Assembly: GCA_900549155.1 (NCBI GenBank)
Contig: URNF01000030.1
Coordinates: 1-17,042 of the forward strand
Direction of reading: 5' to 3'
Source of the DNA: an uncultured Oscillospiraceae bacterium
GTDB lineage: Bacteria > Bacillota > Clostridia > Oscillospirales > Acutalibacteraceae
Length of the DNA: 17,042 bases
Shown here: positions 6,570-13,721 of the stretch, one piece after another
Numbering within the stretch: position 1 is the first letter of the stretch
How the letters are laid out: each line of letters opens with the position of its first letter
Position numbers and translations under genes: made by a program
Notes under the pieces: generated by a model
What the model was told of the DNA's origin: nothing
The model's database searches: none
What the model saw: only the letters and a program-made list of their open reading frames with translations

Positions 6570-8247
6570 AGAACTGAAAACGCCCGCCGAGGCGTCCGCA
6601 ACCAACTTTATCCATGCGATCATTGACGAGGAGCTGTCCGAGGGCGGCCGCTGCTACGGCAAGACCGTGCACACGCGTTTCCCGCCGGAGCCGAACGGCT
6701 ATCTGCATATCGGGCATGCCAAAGCGCTGTGCATCGACTTCGGTACGGCGCTGAAATACGGCGGCATCTGCAATCTGCGCATGGACGATACCAACCCCAC
6801 CAAAGAGGACACCGAATATGTCGATGCCATCAAGGAAGACATCCACTGGCTGGGCTTTGACTGGGACGATCGGTTCTATTATGCGTCCGACTATTTTGAT
6901 ACGATGTATGACCTCGCGATCGGACTGATCAAAAAAGGGCTTGCCTATGTCTGTGAGCTGTCGCCCGATGAAGTGCATGACAACCGCGGCGATCTTTCCC
7001 ACCCGGCGGTCAGCCCCTATCGCGACCGTCCCATCGAGGAAAGCCTTGCGCTCTTTGAACGCATGAAAGCAGGCGAATTTCCCGACGGTGCAATGACGCT
7101 GCGTGCAAAGATCGACCTTGCCAGCGGCAACTTCAACATGCGCGACCCCGTCATCTACCGCATCCATCACGCGCACCATCACCGTCAGGGCGACAAGTGG
7201 TGCATTTATCCGATGTACGACTATGCCCACCCCATCGAGGACATGATTGAAGGCATCACCCACTCGCTGTGCTCACTGGAGTTTGAGGATCACCGCCCGC
7301 TGTATAACTGGGTGGTGGAGCATGTGGACTATGACGCCGATCCCCGCCAGATCGAATTTGCGCGGCTCGGCATCAACTACACGGTCATGTCCAAGCGCAA
7401 GCTGCGCAAGCTGGTCGAGGAGCACTATGTCTCCGGCTGGGACGATCCGCGGATGCCCACCCTGTGCGGTCTGCGCAGACGCGGCTATACCGCCGCTTCC
7501 ATTCGGGATTTCTGCGAGCGCATCGGCGTTGCCAAAATGCCCAACACGGTCGAGGTCGGGCTTTTGGAGCACTGTCTGCGTGAGGATCTCAACAAGAATG
7601 CGACGCGCGCCATGGCGGTGCTGCATCCGATGAAGCTCACGATCGTGAACTATCCTGCGGATCAGACCGAGACCTTCACGGTCGAAAATAATCCCGTCGA
7701 CCCCGAAGCGGGCACGCACGAGGTCACCTTCTCCAAAGAGCTGTTCATCGAGGCGGACGATTTCATGGAAGAACCGGTCAAAGGGTATTTCCGTATGTTC
7801 CCCGGCAACGAGGTGCGGTTGAAATCCGCCTATGTTGTCAAGTGCATCGGCTGCAACAAGGACGAAAACGGCAACGTTATCGAGGTGTTGGCGGAATATG
7901 ATCCCGCCACCAAGGGCGGCAACACGCCGGACGGCCGCAAGGTCAAGGGCACGATCCACTGGGTCGACTCCAAGACAGCAAAGGACGCCGAGGTGCGGAT
8001 GTATGCCTCCCTGTTCCTCGATCCCGATCCCGATGCGGGCGACAAAGATTTTCTCGCGTGTCTCAACCCCGACTCGCTGGAGACCCTGCAGGGCTGCAAG
8101 GTCGAAGCGGTGCTTGCGGATGTGACCGCCCCCGCTTCCTTCCAGTTCATGCGGCAGGGATATTTCTGTGTCGACAGCCGCGACAGCAGCAAAGAGCACC
8201 TGGTGTTCAATCGCTCGGTCTCTCTGAAGGACAGCTTCAAAAAGTAA
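6562..8247 (+). CDS. glnS: Glutamine--tRNA ligase
   Basis: GlnRS directly charges tRNA-Gln with glutamine, avoiding the Glu-tRNA-Gln/GatCAB route used by most Firmicutes. The 561 residues match the roughly 554 of the Escherichia coli enzyme. FPPEPNGYLHIGHAK (40-54) is the GlnRS form of the HIGH motif, NLRMDDTNP (71-79) follows, and VMSKRKLRKL (275-284) is the KMSKS loop; the C-terminal half is the anticodon-binding beta-barrel region. The frame remains open upstream within gltX, but GGAGG at 6548-6552 lies 9 nt before the ATG at 6562, which fixes the start. The start overlaps the end of gltX by 8 nt, so translation is probably coupled. GlnRS genes in Clostridia are generally viewed as acquired by lateral transfer; base composition here does not differ visibly from its neighbours. 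Confidence 0.96.
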   Translation: MAEELKTPAEASATNFIHAIIDEELSEGGRCYGKTVHTRFPPEPNGYLHIGHAKALCIDFGTALKYGGICNLRMDDTNPTKEDTEYVDAIKEDIHWLGFDWDDRFYYASDYFDTMYDLAIGLIKKGLAYVCELSPDEVHDNRGDLSHPAVSPYRDRPIEESLALFERMKAGEFPDGAMTLRAKIDLASGNFNMRDPVIYRIHHAHHHRQGDKWCIYPMYDYAHPIEDMIEGITHSLCSLEFEDHRPLYNWVVEHVDYDADPRQIEFARLGINYTVMSKRKLRKLVEEHYVSGWDDPRMPTLCGLRRRGYTAASIRDFCERIGVAKMPNTVEVGLLEHCLREDLNKNATRAMAVLHPMKLTIVNYPADQTETFTVENNPVDPEAGTHEVTFSKELFIEADDFMEEPVKGYFRMFPGNEVRLKSAYVVKCIGCNKDENGNVIEVLAEYDPATKGGNTPDGRKVKGTIHWVDSKTAKDAEVRMYASLFLDPDPDAGDKDFLACLNPDSLETLQGCKVEAVLADVTAPASFQFMRQGYFCVDSRDSSKEHLVFNRSVSLKDSFKK

Positions 8248-8267
8248 AAATTCCATAACGCACAAAG

Positions 8268-8300
8268 ATCCCGCTGCAGTGCAGCGGGATTTTTTATTTT
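8268..8300 (+). terminator. Intrinsic terminator of gltX-glnS
   Basis: ATCCCGCTGC (8268-8277) pairs with GCAGCGGGAT (8281-8290), a perfect 10-bp stem (with a tight AGT loop, or 9 bp with a 5-nt loop), followed by TTTTTATTTT. The T tract overlaps the last codons of the convergent rluD, so the two genes share this 3' region. On the minus strand only CTTTG follows the stem, so termination of rluD here would be weaker. Confidence 0.88.
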
Positions 8301-9220
8301 GCAATATATGCCAAAAAATCTTTGAAATACGGCGGCAGATCACTGGTGAATTCCAAATATGCCCCCGTCACGGGATGCACAAAACCGATCGTGCGGGCGT
8401 GCAGGCACTGTCCGTGCAGCTCCTTTTGATAGGCATCCGGGCCGTAGACGGCATCGCCGACAACGGGATGCCCGATGGACGCCATATGCACGCGGATCTG
8501 ATGCGTTCTTCCCGTTTCCAGCCGCAGGCGCACATGGGTGAAAGCGCCGTGCCTTGTGTTGCCGTCATACCGCGCGATCACTTCATAATGTGTCACCGCA
8601 GGCTTTGAATTGACGGGTGTCACCGCCATCTGCTTGCGCTTTATCGGGTGTCTGCCGATCGGCGCGTTCACCGTGCCGCTGTCGTCGCGCAGTTTACCGT
8701 ATACGATCGCCTCATACACACGTGTAAAGCTGTGCACCTTTATCTGTTCTGCCAATCCCTGATGCGCCCGATCGTTCTTGGCAACGATCAGCAGTCCGCT
8801 GGTGTCCTTGTCGATGCGGTGCACAATGCCGGGGCGCAGCACACCGTTGATGCCGGAAAGATCGTGGCAGTGAAACAACAGCGCGTTCACCAACGTGCCG
8901 TCATAATTTCCCGCAGCGGGATGCACGACCATCCCTTTCGGCTTATTCACCACCAACAAATCGGCATCCTCATAGACAATGTCGAGAGGAATATTTTCGG
9001 GCTTCGCCTCATAGACGGTCGGTTCGGGTACGGTGACAGTGACCTCGTCCCCGCTGCGCAGGCGATAATTCTTTGATGCCGTTTTTCCGTTTACCGTGAC
9101 GGCGCCGTCATCCGCCAGTCCCTGAACAGCGGAGCGGGTCAGCCCCGACATCTGCGCCGCAAAGCGATCCAGCCGCTCCCCGACCGCTTCGTCAGGAATT
9201 TTCCATGTGTCGGTCGTCAT
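8294..9220 (-). CDS. rluD: Large-subunit pseudouridine synthase, RluA/RluD family (YlyB type)
   Basis: RluD-family enzymes convert uridines of 23S rRNA to pseudouridine. An S4 RNA-binding domain occupies about residues 12-62 (GERLDRFAAQ through SGDEVTV), and the catalytic domain carries GIVHRIDKDTSGLLIVAK (131-148), with Asp137 of HRID as the expected catalytic residue. RTHQIRVHMA near the C-terminal third is another family segment. Two ATGs are possible, at 9226 and 9220; GGAGG at 9231-9227 touches the first and is 6 nt from the second, so I choose 9220, giving 308 residues. The gene overlaps the end of lspA by 29 nt, the same lspA-ylyB pairing as in Bacillus. Which rRNA positions it modifies (RluD-like versus RluC-like) cannot be decided here. 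Confidence 0.92.
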   Translation of the reverse strand: MTTDTWKIPDEAVGERLDRFAAQMSGLTRSAVQGLADDGAVTVNGKTASKNYRLRSGDEVTVTVPEPTVYEAKPENIPLDIVYEDADLLVVNKPKGMVVHPAAGNYDGTLVNALLFHCHDLSGINGVLRPGIVHRIDKDTSGLLIVAKNDRAHQGLAEQIKVHSFTRVYEAIVYGKLRDDSGTVNAPIGRHPIKRKQMAVTPVNSKPAVTHYEVIARYDGNTRHGAFTHVRLRLETGRTHQIRVHMASIGHPVVGDAVYGPDAYQKELHGQCLHARTIGFVHPVTGAYLEFTSDLPPYFKDFLAYIAK

Positions 9221-9758
9221 CCGCATCCTCCGCTTTTTTGGCAGTTTTTTTGGTGACAGACGTATCCTCGTAGATGAAAAAGAAGAAAATCAGCATCAGC
9301 ACGGCGCCGACGACCAGACAGCAATCCGCAAAGTTGAACACGGGAAAGTTGATCCACTTGAAATAGAGATAGTCGATCACATAGCCGAAGCGGCAGCGGT
9401 CGATGAGATTGCCGATGCCGCCCGCAAGCACCAGCACAAAGCTGATATTCAAAAGCATATGCCGCCGATAGCGTCCGCTCAGGATCACCAGCAGCAAAAA
9501 GCCCATGACCACCACCGTCAGCAAAATGAAGAAAAGCCGTTTGTTTTCCAAAATACTGAATGCGGCGCCCGGATTTTTCACATACATAAGCTCGAACACA
9601 CCCTCAATGAGCGGTACGCCCTGCCCTTCCTGCAAAAAGCGGACGGTCAGCCATTTGAAAAGCTGATCGAGAAAAACGAGCAGCACGGCAGGCGTCAGCA
9701 TCCACACACGGTAGCGCGCGGCATGCGGAAAAGAAAACCCTGCAAAAAATTTTTTCAT
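9192..9758 (-). CDS. lspA: Lipoprotein signal peptidase (signal peptidase II)
   Basis: LspA is a membrane aspartyl protease that cleaves signal peptides from diacylglyceryl-modified prolipoproteins. The 188 residues include four hydrophobic segments at about 21-40, 75-95, 102-120 and 147-163. Family motifs are LDQLFKW (30-36), NPGAAFS (62-68), GNLIDR (116-121) and FNFADC (141-146); Asp120 and Asp145 are the predicted catalytic pair. A charged cytoplasmic tail of about 25 residues (YEDTSVTKKTAKK onward) extends beyond the usual end. A TTG at 9779 could lengthen the product by 7 residues but lacks a ribosome site; the ATG at 9758 has GTGAGG 11 nt upstream, a slightly long spacing. A hairpin terminator lies just upstream, so expression may differ from the divIVA run. 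The gene is coupled to rluD. Confidence 0.94.
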   Translation of the reverse strand: MKKFFAGFSFPHAARYRVWMLTPAVLLVFLDQLFKWLTVRFLQEGQGVPLIEGVFELMYVKNPGAAFSILENKRLFFILLTVVVMGFLLLVILSGRYRRHMLLNISFVLVLAGGIGNLIDRCRFGYVIDYLYFKWINFPVFNFADCCLVVGAVLMLIFFFFIYEDTSVTKKTAKKAEDADDDRHMENS

Positions 9759-9777
9759 ACTTTCCAAAACCTCACTC

Positions 9778-9805
9778 AAAAGAAAAGCGGCGTTTGACGC
9801 CGCTT
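9778..9805 (-). terminator. Intrinsic terminator between divIVA and lspA
   Basis: AAGCGGCGT (9785-9793) and ACGCCGCTT (9797-9805) form a perfect 9-bp stem with a 3-nt loop. Read on the minus strand it is followed by TTTTCTTTT. It lies after the divIVA stop and only about 20 nt ahead of the lspA ATG, inside a run of genes on the same strand, so it probably ends or reduces transcription from the mutS-divIVA side. Confidence 0.75.
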
Positions 9806-9821
9806 CGCTTTATATACCCGT

Positions 9822-10589
9822 TTATTTTTTCCGCCGATGACCGAAGCGTTTGTCATCCTCTGCATCCTCATCGACATCGTCGGCGATGCTGTAGTCCGTA
9901 CCGAACTTCAAGTCGGAAAAACGACCGCCGCCGGCGTCCTCATCCGCATCTTCCTCGTCATCGCCGAAGCCGAAAAGCGGCATGGTCGCAGCGGGTTCTT
10001 CCTCCTCTTCGGCAACCGCTGCAGCGGGCGCTTCTTCCATCGTCTGCTGTTCCGGCTCGGCAGTTTCCTGCGTCGGCACTTCTTCGGATGCCTCTGCCGT
10101 TTCTTCCGCTACGGGAGCTTCCTCAGCTTCTTCCTGCGGCGGCGTATATTCGGGCAGCACATTGATCATGGAGAGATGCTCGCGGTAAACGCTCAGCATC
10201 TGTGTTCTGAAATCGCCGACCAGCTTTTTGAGCCGCTCCAGCTCGTCGATCTGCTCTTTGATCTGCTGCTTGGCGGTCTCCTCGATCTTGTCCGCTTTGA
10301 TCTTGGCATCTTCCAGGATCAGCCCCGCCTTGTGGTTGGCTTCCCGCAGAACAGTATCGCCCATCCGCTGTGCGCTGAGCAGCGCGGTGCGGATGCTGTC
10401 CTCGTCGTTGCGATATTCCACGACCTTGTTCGCGAGCAGCTCCATCTTCTTTTTGAGATCGGCGTTGGTCTTTGTCAATTCCTCTACCGTATCCGCACAA
10501 ATATCGATAAAATCGTCCACCTCGCCGGTCTTATAGCCGCCCAGCGATTTCGTAAAGGTAATATTTCTGATGTCTTCAGCGGTATACAT
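9822..10589 (-). CDS. divIVA: Cell-division/polarity protein DivIVA
   Basis: DivIVA is a coiled-coil scaffold that binds curved membrane at the septum and poles. The N-terminal lipid-binding domain reads DIRNITFTKSLGGYKTGEVDDFI (about 6-28 as separate conserved blocks), followed by coiled coil over about 30-140 with heptad-like Leu/Ile/Lys/Glu. The last 105 or so residues are low-complexity and strongly acidic (Glu/Ala/Thr/Pro, then Asp/Glu), ending in a basic RFGHRRKK patch; Bacillus subtilis DivIVA is only 164 residues and lacks such a tail. The position of the membrane-inserting Phe17-Arg18 of B. subtilis is Leu16-Gly17 here. I chose the ATG at 10589 because GAAAGG lies 9 nt upstream; the ATG at 10598 directly abuts that site. 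The product is 255 residues. It follows ylmH by 26 nt and is followed by a terminator. Confidence 0.92.
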   Translation of the reverse strand: MYTAEDIRNITFTKSLGGYKTGEVDDFIDICADTVEELTKTNADLKKKMELLANKVVEYRNDEDSIRTALLSAQRMGDTVLREANHKAGLILEDAKIKADKIEETAKQQIKEQIDELERLKKLVGDFRTQMLSVYREHLSMINVLPEYTPPQEEAEEAPVAEETAEASEEVPTQETAEPEQQTMEEAPAAAVAEEEEEPAATMPLFGFGDDEEDADEDAGGGRFSDLKFGTDYSIADDVDEDAEDDKRFGHRRKK

Positions 10590-10615
10590 GGGTATCATCC
10601 TTTCAGTATGTCATT

Positions 10616-11371
10616 TTATAGATATTTCTGCGCCGAGAGAAACAGGCGTCCTTTTTTGGTGTGCTCGGAAAGGGCGTCGATGCGAAATCTGCCGACGCCG
10701 CGCAGCGACAGGATATCGCCCTCCGAAACCGTTTTTGCAACAGCATCGCAGGGAACATGATTGACGCTGACCAGTCCGCCGACGATCGCTGCGGCAGCTT
10801 TTTCTCGGGAGCTGCCGATGAGCGCCTTCACCACGTTATCCAGCCGCGGTGAGGCGACCGTTGCACTGATCGGCTGAAATTTCTTCTCCACCGTCAATGT
10901 CTCGCCGTCCGCTGCCGTGATCGTCACGCCCTCGCCGCCGACCTTTTCGATCTGCTGCTGCAAAAAGGGCGTAACCTCTTCGCTGACGACGGCGATCGTC
11001 TCCCCCGTGCCGCACACGATGTCGCCGATCGTTTCCCGCTTGATCCCGCAGGAAAGCATCGTCCCCAAAAAGTCGCGATGCGAAAGTTCAGCCTGTGCGC
11101 GATAGGAAAATCGCAGCACGCAAAGCGGAAACAGCGCATCCTCGGGTTCGATAAACGGCGGGAACACGCCGAGCACCGTGCGCTCCGCGCCGTCAAAGCC
11201 GCCGAAAAAGCGGAAAGAAACCGCCTTTTCCCGTTGCAAAAACGGCGTGATCTGCGCTTTTTGTCCCTCGTCGAGAAAGCCGACGAAATGCGGACAGCTC
11301 TGCCGATCGCAAAGCGCCACCGCATCCGCAATGCGCGCCGAAAGCCATTTGTCCTCAGAAATAGAGCCCAT
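10616..11371 (-). CDS. ylmH: S4-domain RNA-binding protein YlmH
   Basis: The 251-residue product has the YlmH layout: an N-terminal alpha/beta region (residues 1-80, including LGVFPPF), a middle domain with SHRDFLGTMLSCGIKRETIGDI, and a C-terminal S4 domain from about residue 172 (SPRLDNVVKALIGSSREKAA, GLVSVNHVPCD, EGDILSLRG). YlmH binds the 50S subunit and in Bacillus subtilis has been linked to rescue of stalled large subunits, able to stand in for RqcP. An earlier ATG at 11386 exists inside sepF; the ATG at 11371 has GGAGA 4-5 nt upstream and is preferred. It overlaps the sepF stop by 17 nt and sits next to divIVA, matching the order sepF-(ylmG)-ylmH-divIVA known from many Firmicutes. Confidence 0.9.
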   Translation of the reverse strand: MGSISEDKWLSARIADAVALCDRQSCPHFVGFLDEGQKAQITPFLQREKAVSFRFFGGFDGAERTVLGVFPPFIEPEDALFPLCVLRFSYRAQAELSHRDFLGTMLSCGIKRETIGDIVCGTGETIAVVSEEVTPFLQQQIEKVGGEGVTITAADGETLTVEKKFQPISATVASPRLDNVVKALIGSSREKAAAAIVGGLVSVNHVPCDAVAKTVSEGDILSLRGVGRFRIDALSEHTKKGRLFLSAQKYL

Positions 11372-11801
11372 TATTCTCCAGCTCATCCAAGAGATCGCCC
11401 ATCACACCGACGTTATACGGCGTGATGATGAAGGTGCAGTTGGCGACCTTCTTGATCTGTCCGTCGTTGGCATAGGCAACGCCGCTCAGAAAATCAAGAA
11501 TACGGCGCGCCACGTCCTTGTTGGCGGACTCCAGGTTGAGCACGACCGTCCGCTTGGCATTCAGATGATCGGCAACCGTGCTGGCGTCGTCGAAGCGCTC
11601 CGGCTTCACGAGCACAACCTGCAGCTGCGCCGTGGCATGAATGTTCATCACCTTGTTGCTCTTGCGCGGCTCGTCGTCTGCAAAATCTATGATCTCTTTT
11701 TTCTTAGTGATGGTTTCTTCCTCCTGCAGCTCCGGCTCGTTGTCCAGCTCATCTTCCGGATCCTTGTTGATGGCGTCCACCAGCTTATCTAAAAATCCCA
11801 T
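11355..11801 (-). CDS. sepF: Cell-division protein SepF
   Basis: SepF forms rings that bundle FtsZ filaments and tether them to the membrane at the division site. The 148-residue product begins with the short amphipathic membrane helix MGFLDKLVDAIN (1-12), continues through an acidic linker (13-50), and ends in the conserved SepF fold (58-140), including RRILDFLSGVAYANDGQIKK (99-118) and NCTFIITPYNV (121-131). GGAGG lies 8 nt before the ATG at 11801, 17 nt after the yggS stop. The gene runs directly into ylmH. The usual ylmG (YggT family) gene that separates sepF from ylmH in Bacillus is absent here. Confidence 0.96.
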   Translation of the reverse strand: MGFLDKLVDAINKDPEDELDNEPELQEEETITKKKEIIDFADDEPRKSNKVMNIHATAQLQVVLVKPERFDDASTVADHLNAKRTVVLNLESANKDVARRILDFLSGVAYANDGQIKKVANCTFIITPYNVGVMGDLLDELENNGLYF

Positions 11802-11818
11802 TGCTTGTACCTCCGTTT

Positions 11819-12523
11819 TTAATAGTGTCGATGGCCGAAGATGGCAGTACCGATGCGCACGATCGTCGCACCCTCCAATATCGCCTCATAGTAATCTCCG
11901 GACATGCCCATGGAAAGGATATGCATATCTATATTATCTATTTTTTTGGCGCTGTTGTCAATAAACAGTTGGTACATTTCCGAAAATATTTTTCTTTTTT
12001 CGTATTCTTTTTCCAAAATCGGGGGCACGGTCATCATTCCGCACACCGAGATGCCGGAAAGTGACGCGAGATCCTCCAAAAGCGCGGGCAATTCCTCCGG
12101 CAAAACACCGCTTTTCTGCGGTTCTCTGCCGATGTTTACTTCCACCAGCACATCGGTTCTCACACCACATGCTGTCGATGCCTTATCGATCGCCTGCGCC
12201 AGATGCAGGCTGTCCACCGACTGGATCATGTCCACTGCACCGACGATGGATTTCACCTTGTTGGTCTGCAAATGTCCGATAAGGTGCGTTTTGACTCCGG
12301 AAAGGTGCAGCGCGTCGCGCTTTTCGAGATACTCCTGCACGCGATTTTCTCCGATCTGTGTCACGCCGCAGGCGATGGCTTCGTTGATATAGGCGGGCTC
12401 CACCGTCTTTGTCACTGCGAGCAGCTGCACAGCGTCGACGGGGCGCCCGGCAGCGATGCAGGCGTTTTCCATGCGTTCTTGCACCGCCTGCAGATTTTCT
12501 TTAACGAATGAGTTTTCCGTCAT
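11819..12523 (-). CDS. yggS: YggS/PLPBP-family pyridoxal-5'-phosphate-binding protein (YlmE)
   Basis: This family of about 230 residues binds PLP on a conserved lysine and helps PLP homeostasis and amino/keto acid balance; no enzyme reaction is established. The 234-residue product has LLAVTKT (34-40) with Lys39 as the expected Schiff-base residue, GENRVQEYLEK, HLIGHLQTNKVK, GMMTVPP and, near the C terminus, LSMGMSGDY followed by EGATIVRIGTAIFG, which are the family's hallmark blocks. The frame could begin at 12556, but GGGAG 8 nt before the ATG at 12523 decides the start. It overlaps the preceding HlyD-like gene by 23 nt and precedes sepF by 17 nt, the same neighbour as ylmE in the Bacillus division cluster. 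Confidence 0.95.
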   Translation of the reverse strand: MTENSFVKENLQAVQERMENACIAAGRPVDAVQLLAVTKTVEPAYINEAIACGVTQIGENRVQEYLEKRDALHLSGVKTHLIGHLQTNKVKSIVGAVDMIQSVDSLHLAQAIDKASTACGVRTDVLVEVNIGREPQKSGVLPEELPALLEDLASLSGISVCGMMTVPPILEKEYEKRKIFSEMYQLFIDNSAKKIDNIDMHILSMGMSGDYYEAILEGATIVRIGTAIFGHRHY

Positions 12524-13721
12524 ACAAGTTGCTCCCTTCGGTAATGACATCGTCATACAGACGCAAATAGCCGCTTTGCGCGTTTTCCTTGCAAATCACA
12601 TAGTCCGCAGCGTCGCTGTATTCCTGCTCGATGCGCCGAAAGCGCACCACATCGCCCGCACGGATATACACGCCGATGTTCTGCTCTGCATCGGTAGTGA
12701 TGGCGCGCTTCGGCACGCGCAGTCCCGTGTGCTTGACAAGCAGAATTTCCATCGACTCATGGCGAATGGAAGAAAGTGCCTCCGACATGTTCACACATTC
12801 GAAAATGATCGCAAGATTACCCTCGGAGTCGCGGTTGCACCCCACCACCGTCACCGGTATCTCCTCGTCGGTCACAAACGGCAGGCGGACATACAGGCTT
12901 TTATCCTTTGCCAGCGCCGTGGCATACGAGCCGGGCACGACACAGGCGAGATACCATGCATAGTCGCCGACGATCTTTCCGGCATATGCCGTACTGCCGC
13001 CGGAAAACTGCGTCTGCAGCGCCGTGCGGATGTTATCGGTCGTCATGTCGGCGACATTCTGCACCTTGAGCAGATCCTCCATCCCGTCCACGGTGTTGAC
13101 AAAATAGCCCGCGACGGGCGCTTTCACCACCGCTGTCGCCGCCTTGTTCGCCCCTTTCAAAGAGGATTGCTGCGCTTTGAGCGCCGCAATGCGGGCGGAG
13201 AAATCCGTGTCCTTGCCCGTGACGACCTGCTTTTTGTTGATGAGTGTAACCAGCCGCTGCCGCAGCGTGGAAACCGATTCCATCGACGCCGCATCCCCGT
13301 CCTGCACCAGTTCCTCCATGGCACGCGCGATCTGCGTGTTGAGAATGTCCAGTCCGGCGATGCCGCTGCTGCCGAGCGTTTCGATATCCTGCAGCGATTT
13401 CAGCTCCTCATCCAGCGCCGCCAGCTGCTGTTTCACAAGGGCATCGTTCTGCCCCGTATAGATTTCGGCGATCGTGCCGCCGTTGGCAACACGCGTGCCG
13501 TTTTGCACCGTATAGTATACATAGTTCGAGGTGTTGAGCGGCACGGTGGTCTCGTTGCGGATCGCGACACAATCCACCGTCAGCATTTCATAGGCGGTGT
13601 AGGTGTTGACGACCTCAGAGTTCACAGAGGAATAGAAAAGCGGGTACAGCTGCATAAACACATAGGTCAGCAGCGTGAGCGACACCAAAAAGGTGAGCGC
13701 CCGCTTCAAAAATGTTTTCAT
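12501..13721 (-). CDS. HlyD-like (membrane-fusion/adaptor) single-pass membrane protein, function unassigned
   Basis: The 406-residue product starts with a basic patch and one membrane segment (about 8-28), so most of it should be outside the membrane. A lipoyl-like half-motif (NYVYYTVQNGTRVANGGTIAEI, 66-87, in two blocks) is followed by a Gln/Leu/Lys/Glu-rich helical hairpin or coiled coil (90-190), the second half-motif KAPVAGYFV (200-208), and then a beta-rich C-terminal half (about 245-400) with VRLPFVTDEEIPV. This domain order is that of HlyD-type adaptors, but no ABC, MFS or RND transporter gene is adjacent. GGGGGAG lies 5 nt before the ATG at 13721, which overlaps the miaA stop as ATGA; a TTG at 13748 is rejected. 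Its setting between miaA and the yggS-sepF division genes hints at a cell-envelope or septal role, which is inference. Confidence 0.75.
   Translation of the reverse strand: MKTFLKRALTFLVSLTLLTYVFMQLYPLFYSSVNSEVVNTYTAYEMLTVDCVAIRNETTVPLNTSNYVYYTVQNGTRVANGGTIAEIYTGQNDALVKQQLAALDEELKSLQDIETLGSSGIAGLDILNTQIARAMEELVQDGDAASMESVSTLRQRLVTLINKKQVVTGKDTDFSARIAALKAQQSSLKGANKAATAVVKAPVAGYFVNTVDGMEDLLKVQNVADMTTDNIRTALQTQFSGGSTAYAGKIVGDYAWYLACVVPGSYATALAKDKSLYVRLPFVTDEEIPVTVVGCNRDSEGNLAIIFECVNMSEALSSIRHESMEILLVKHTGLRVPKRAITTDAEQNIGVYIRAGDVVRFRRIEQEYSDAADYVICKENAQSGYLRLYDDVITEGSNLYDGKLIR

Noticed and set aside
9786..9850. Possible promoter for lspA around the TATATA at the end of divIVA (minus strand)
   Set aside because: No acceptable -35 box lies 16-18 nt upstream, and the transcript would start directly ahead of the terminator hairpin.
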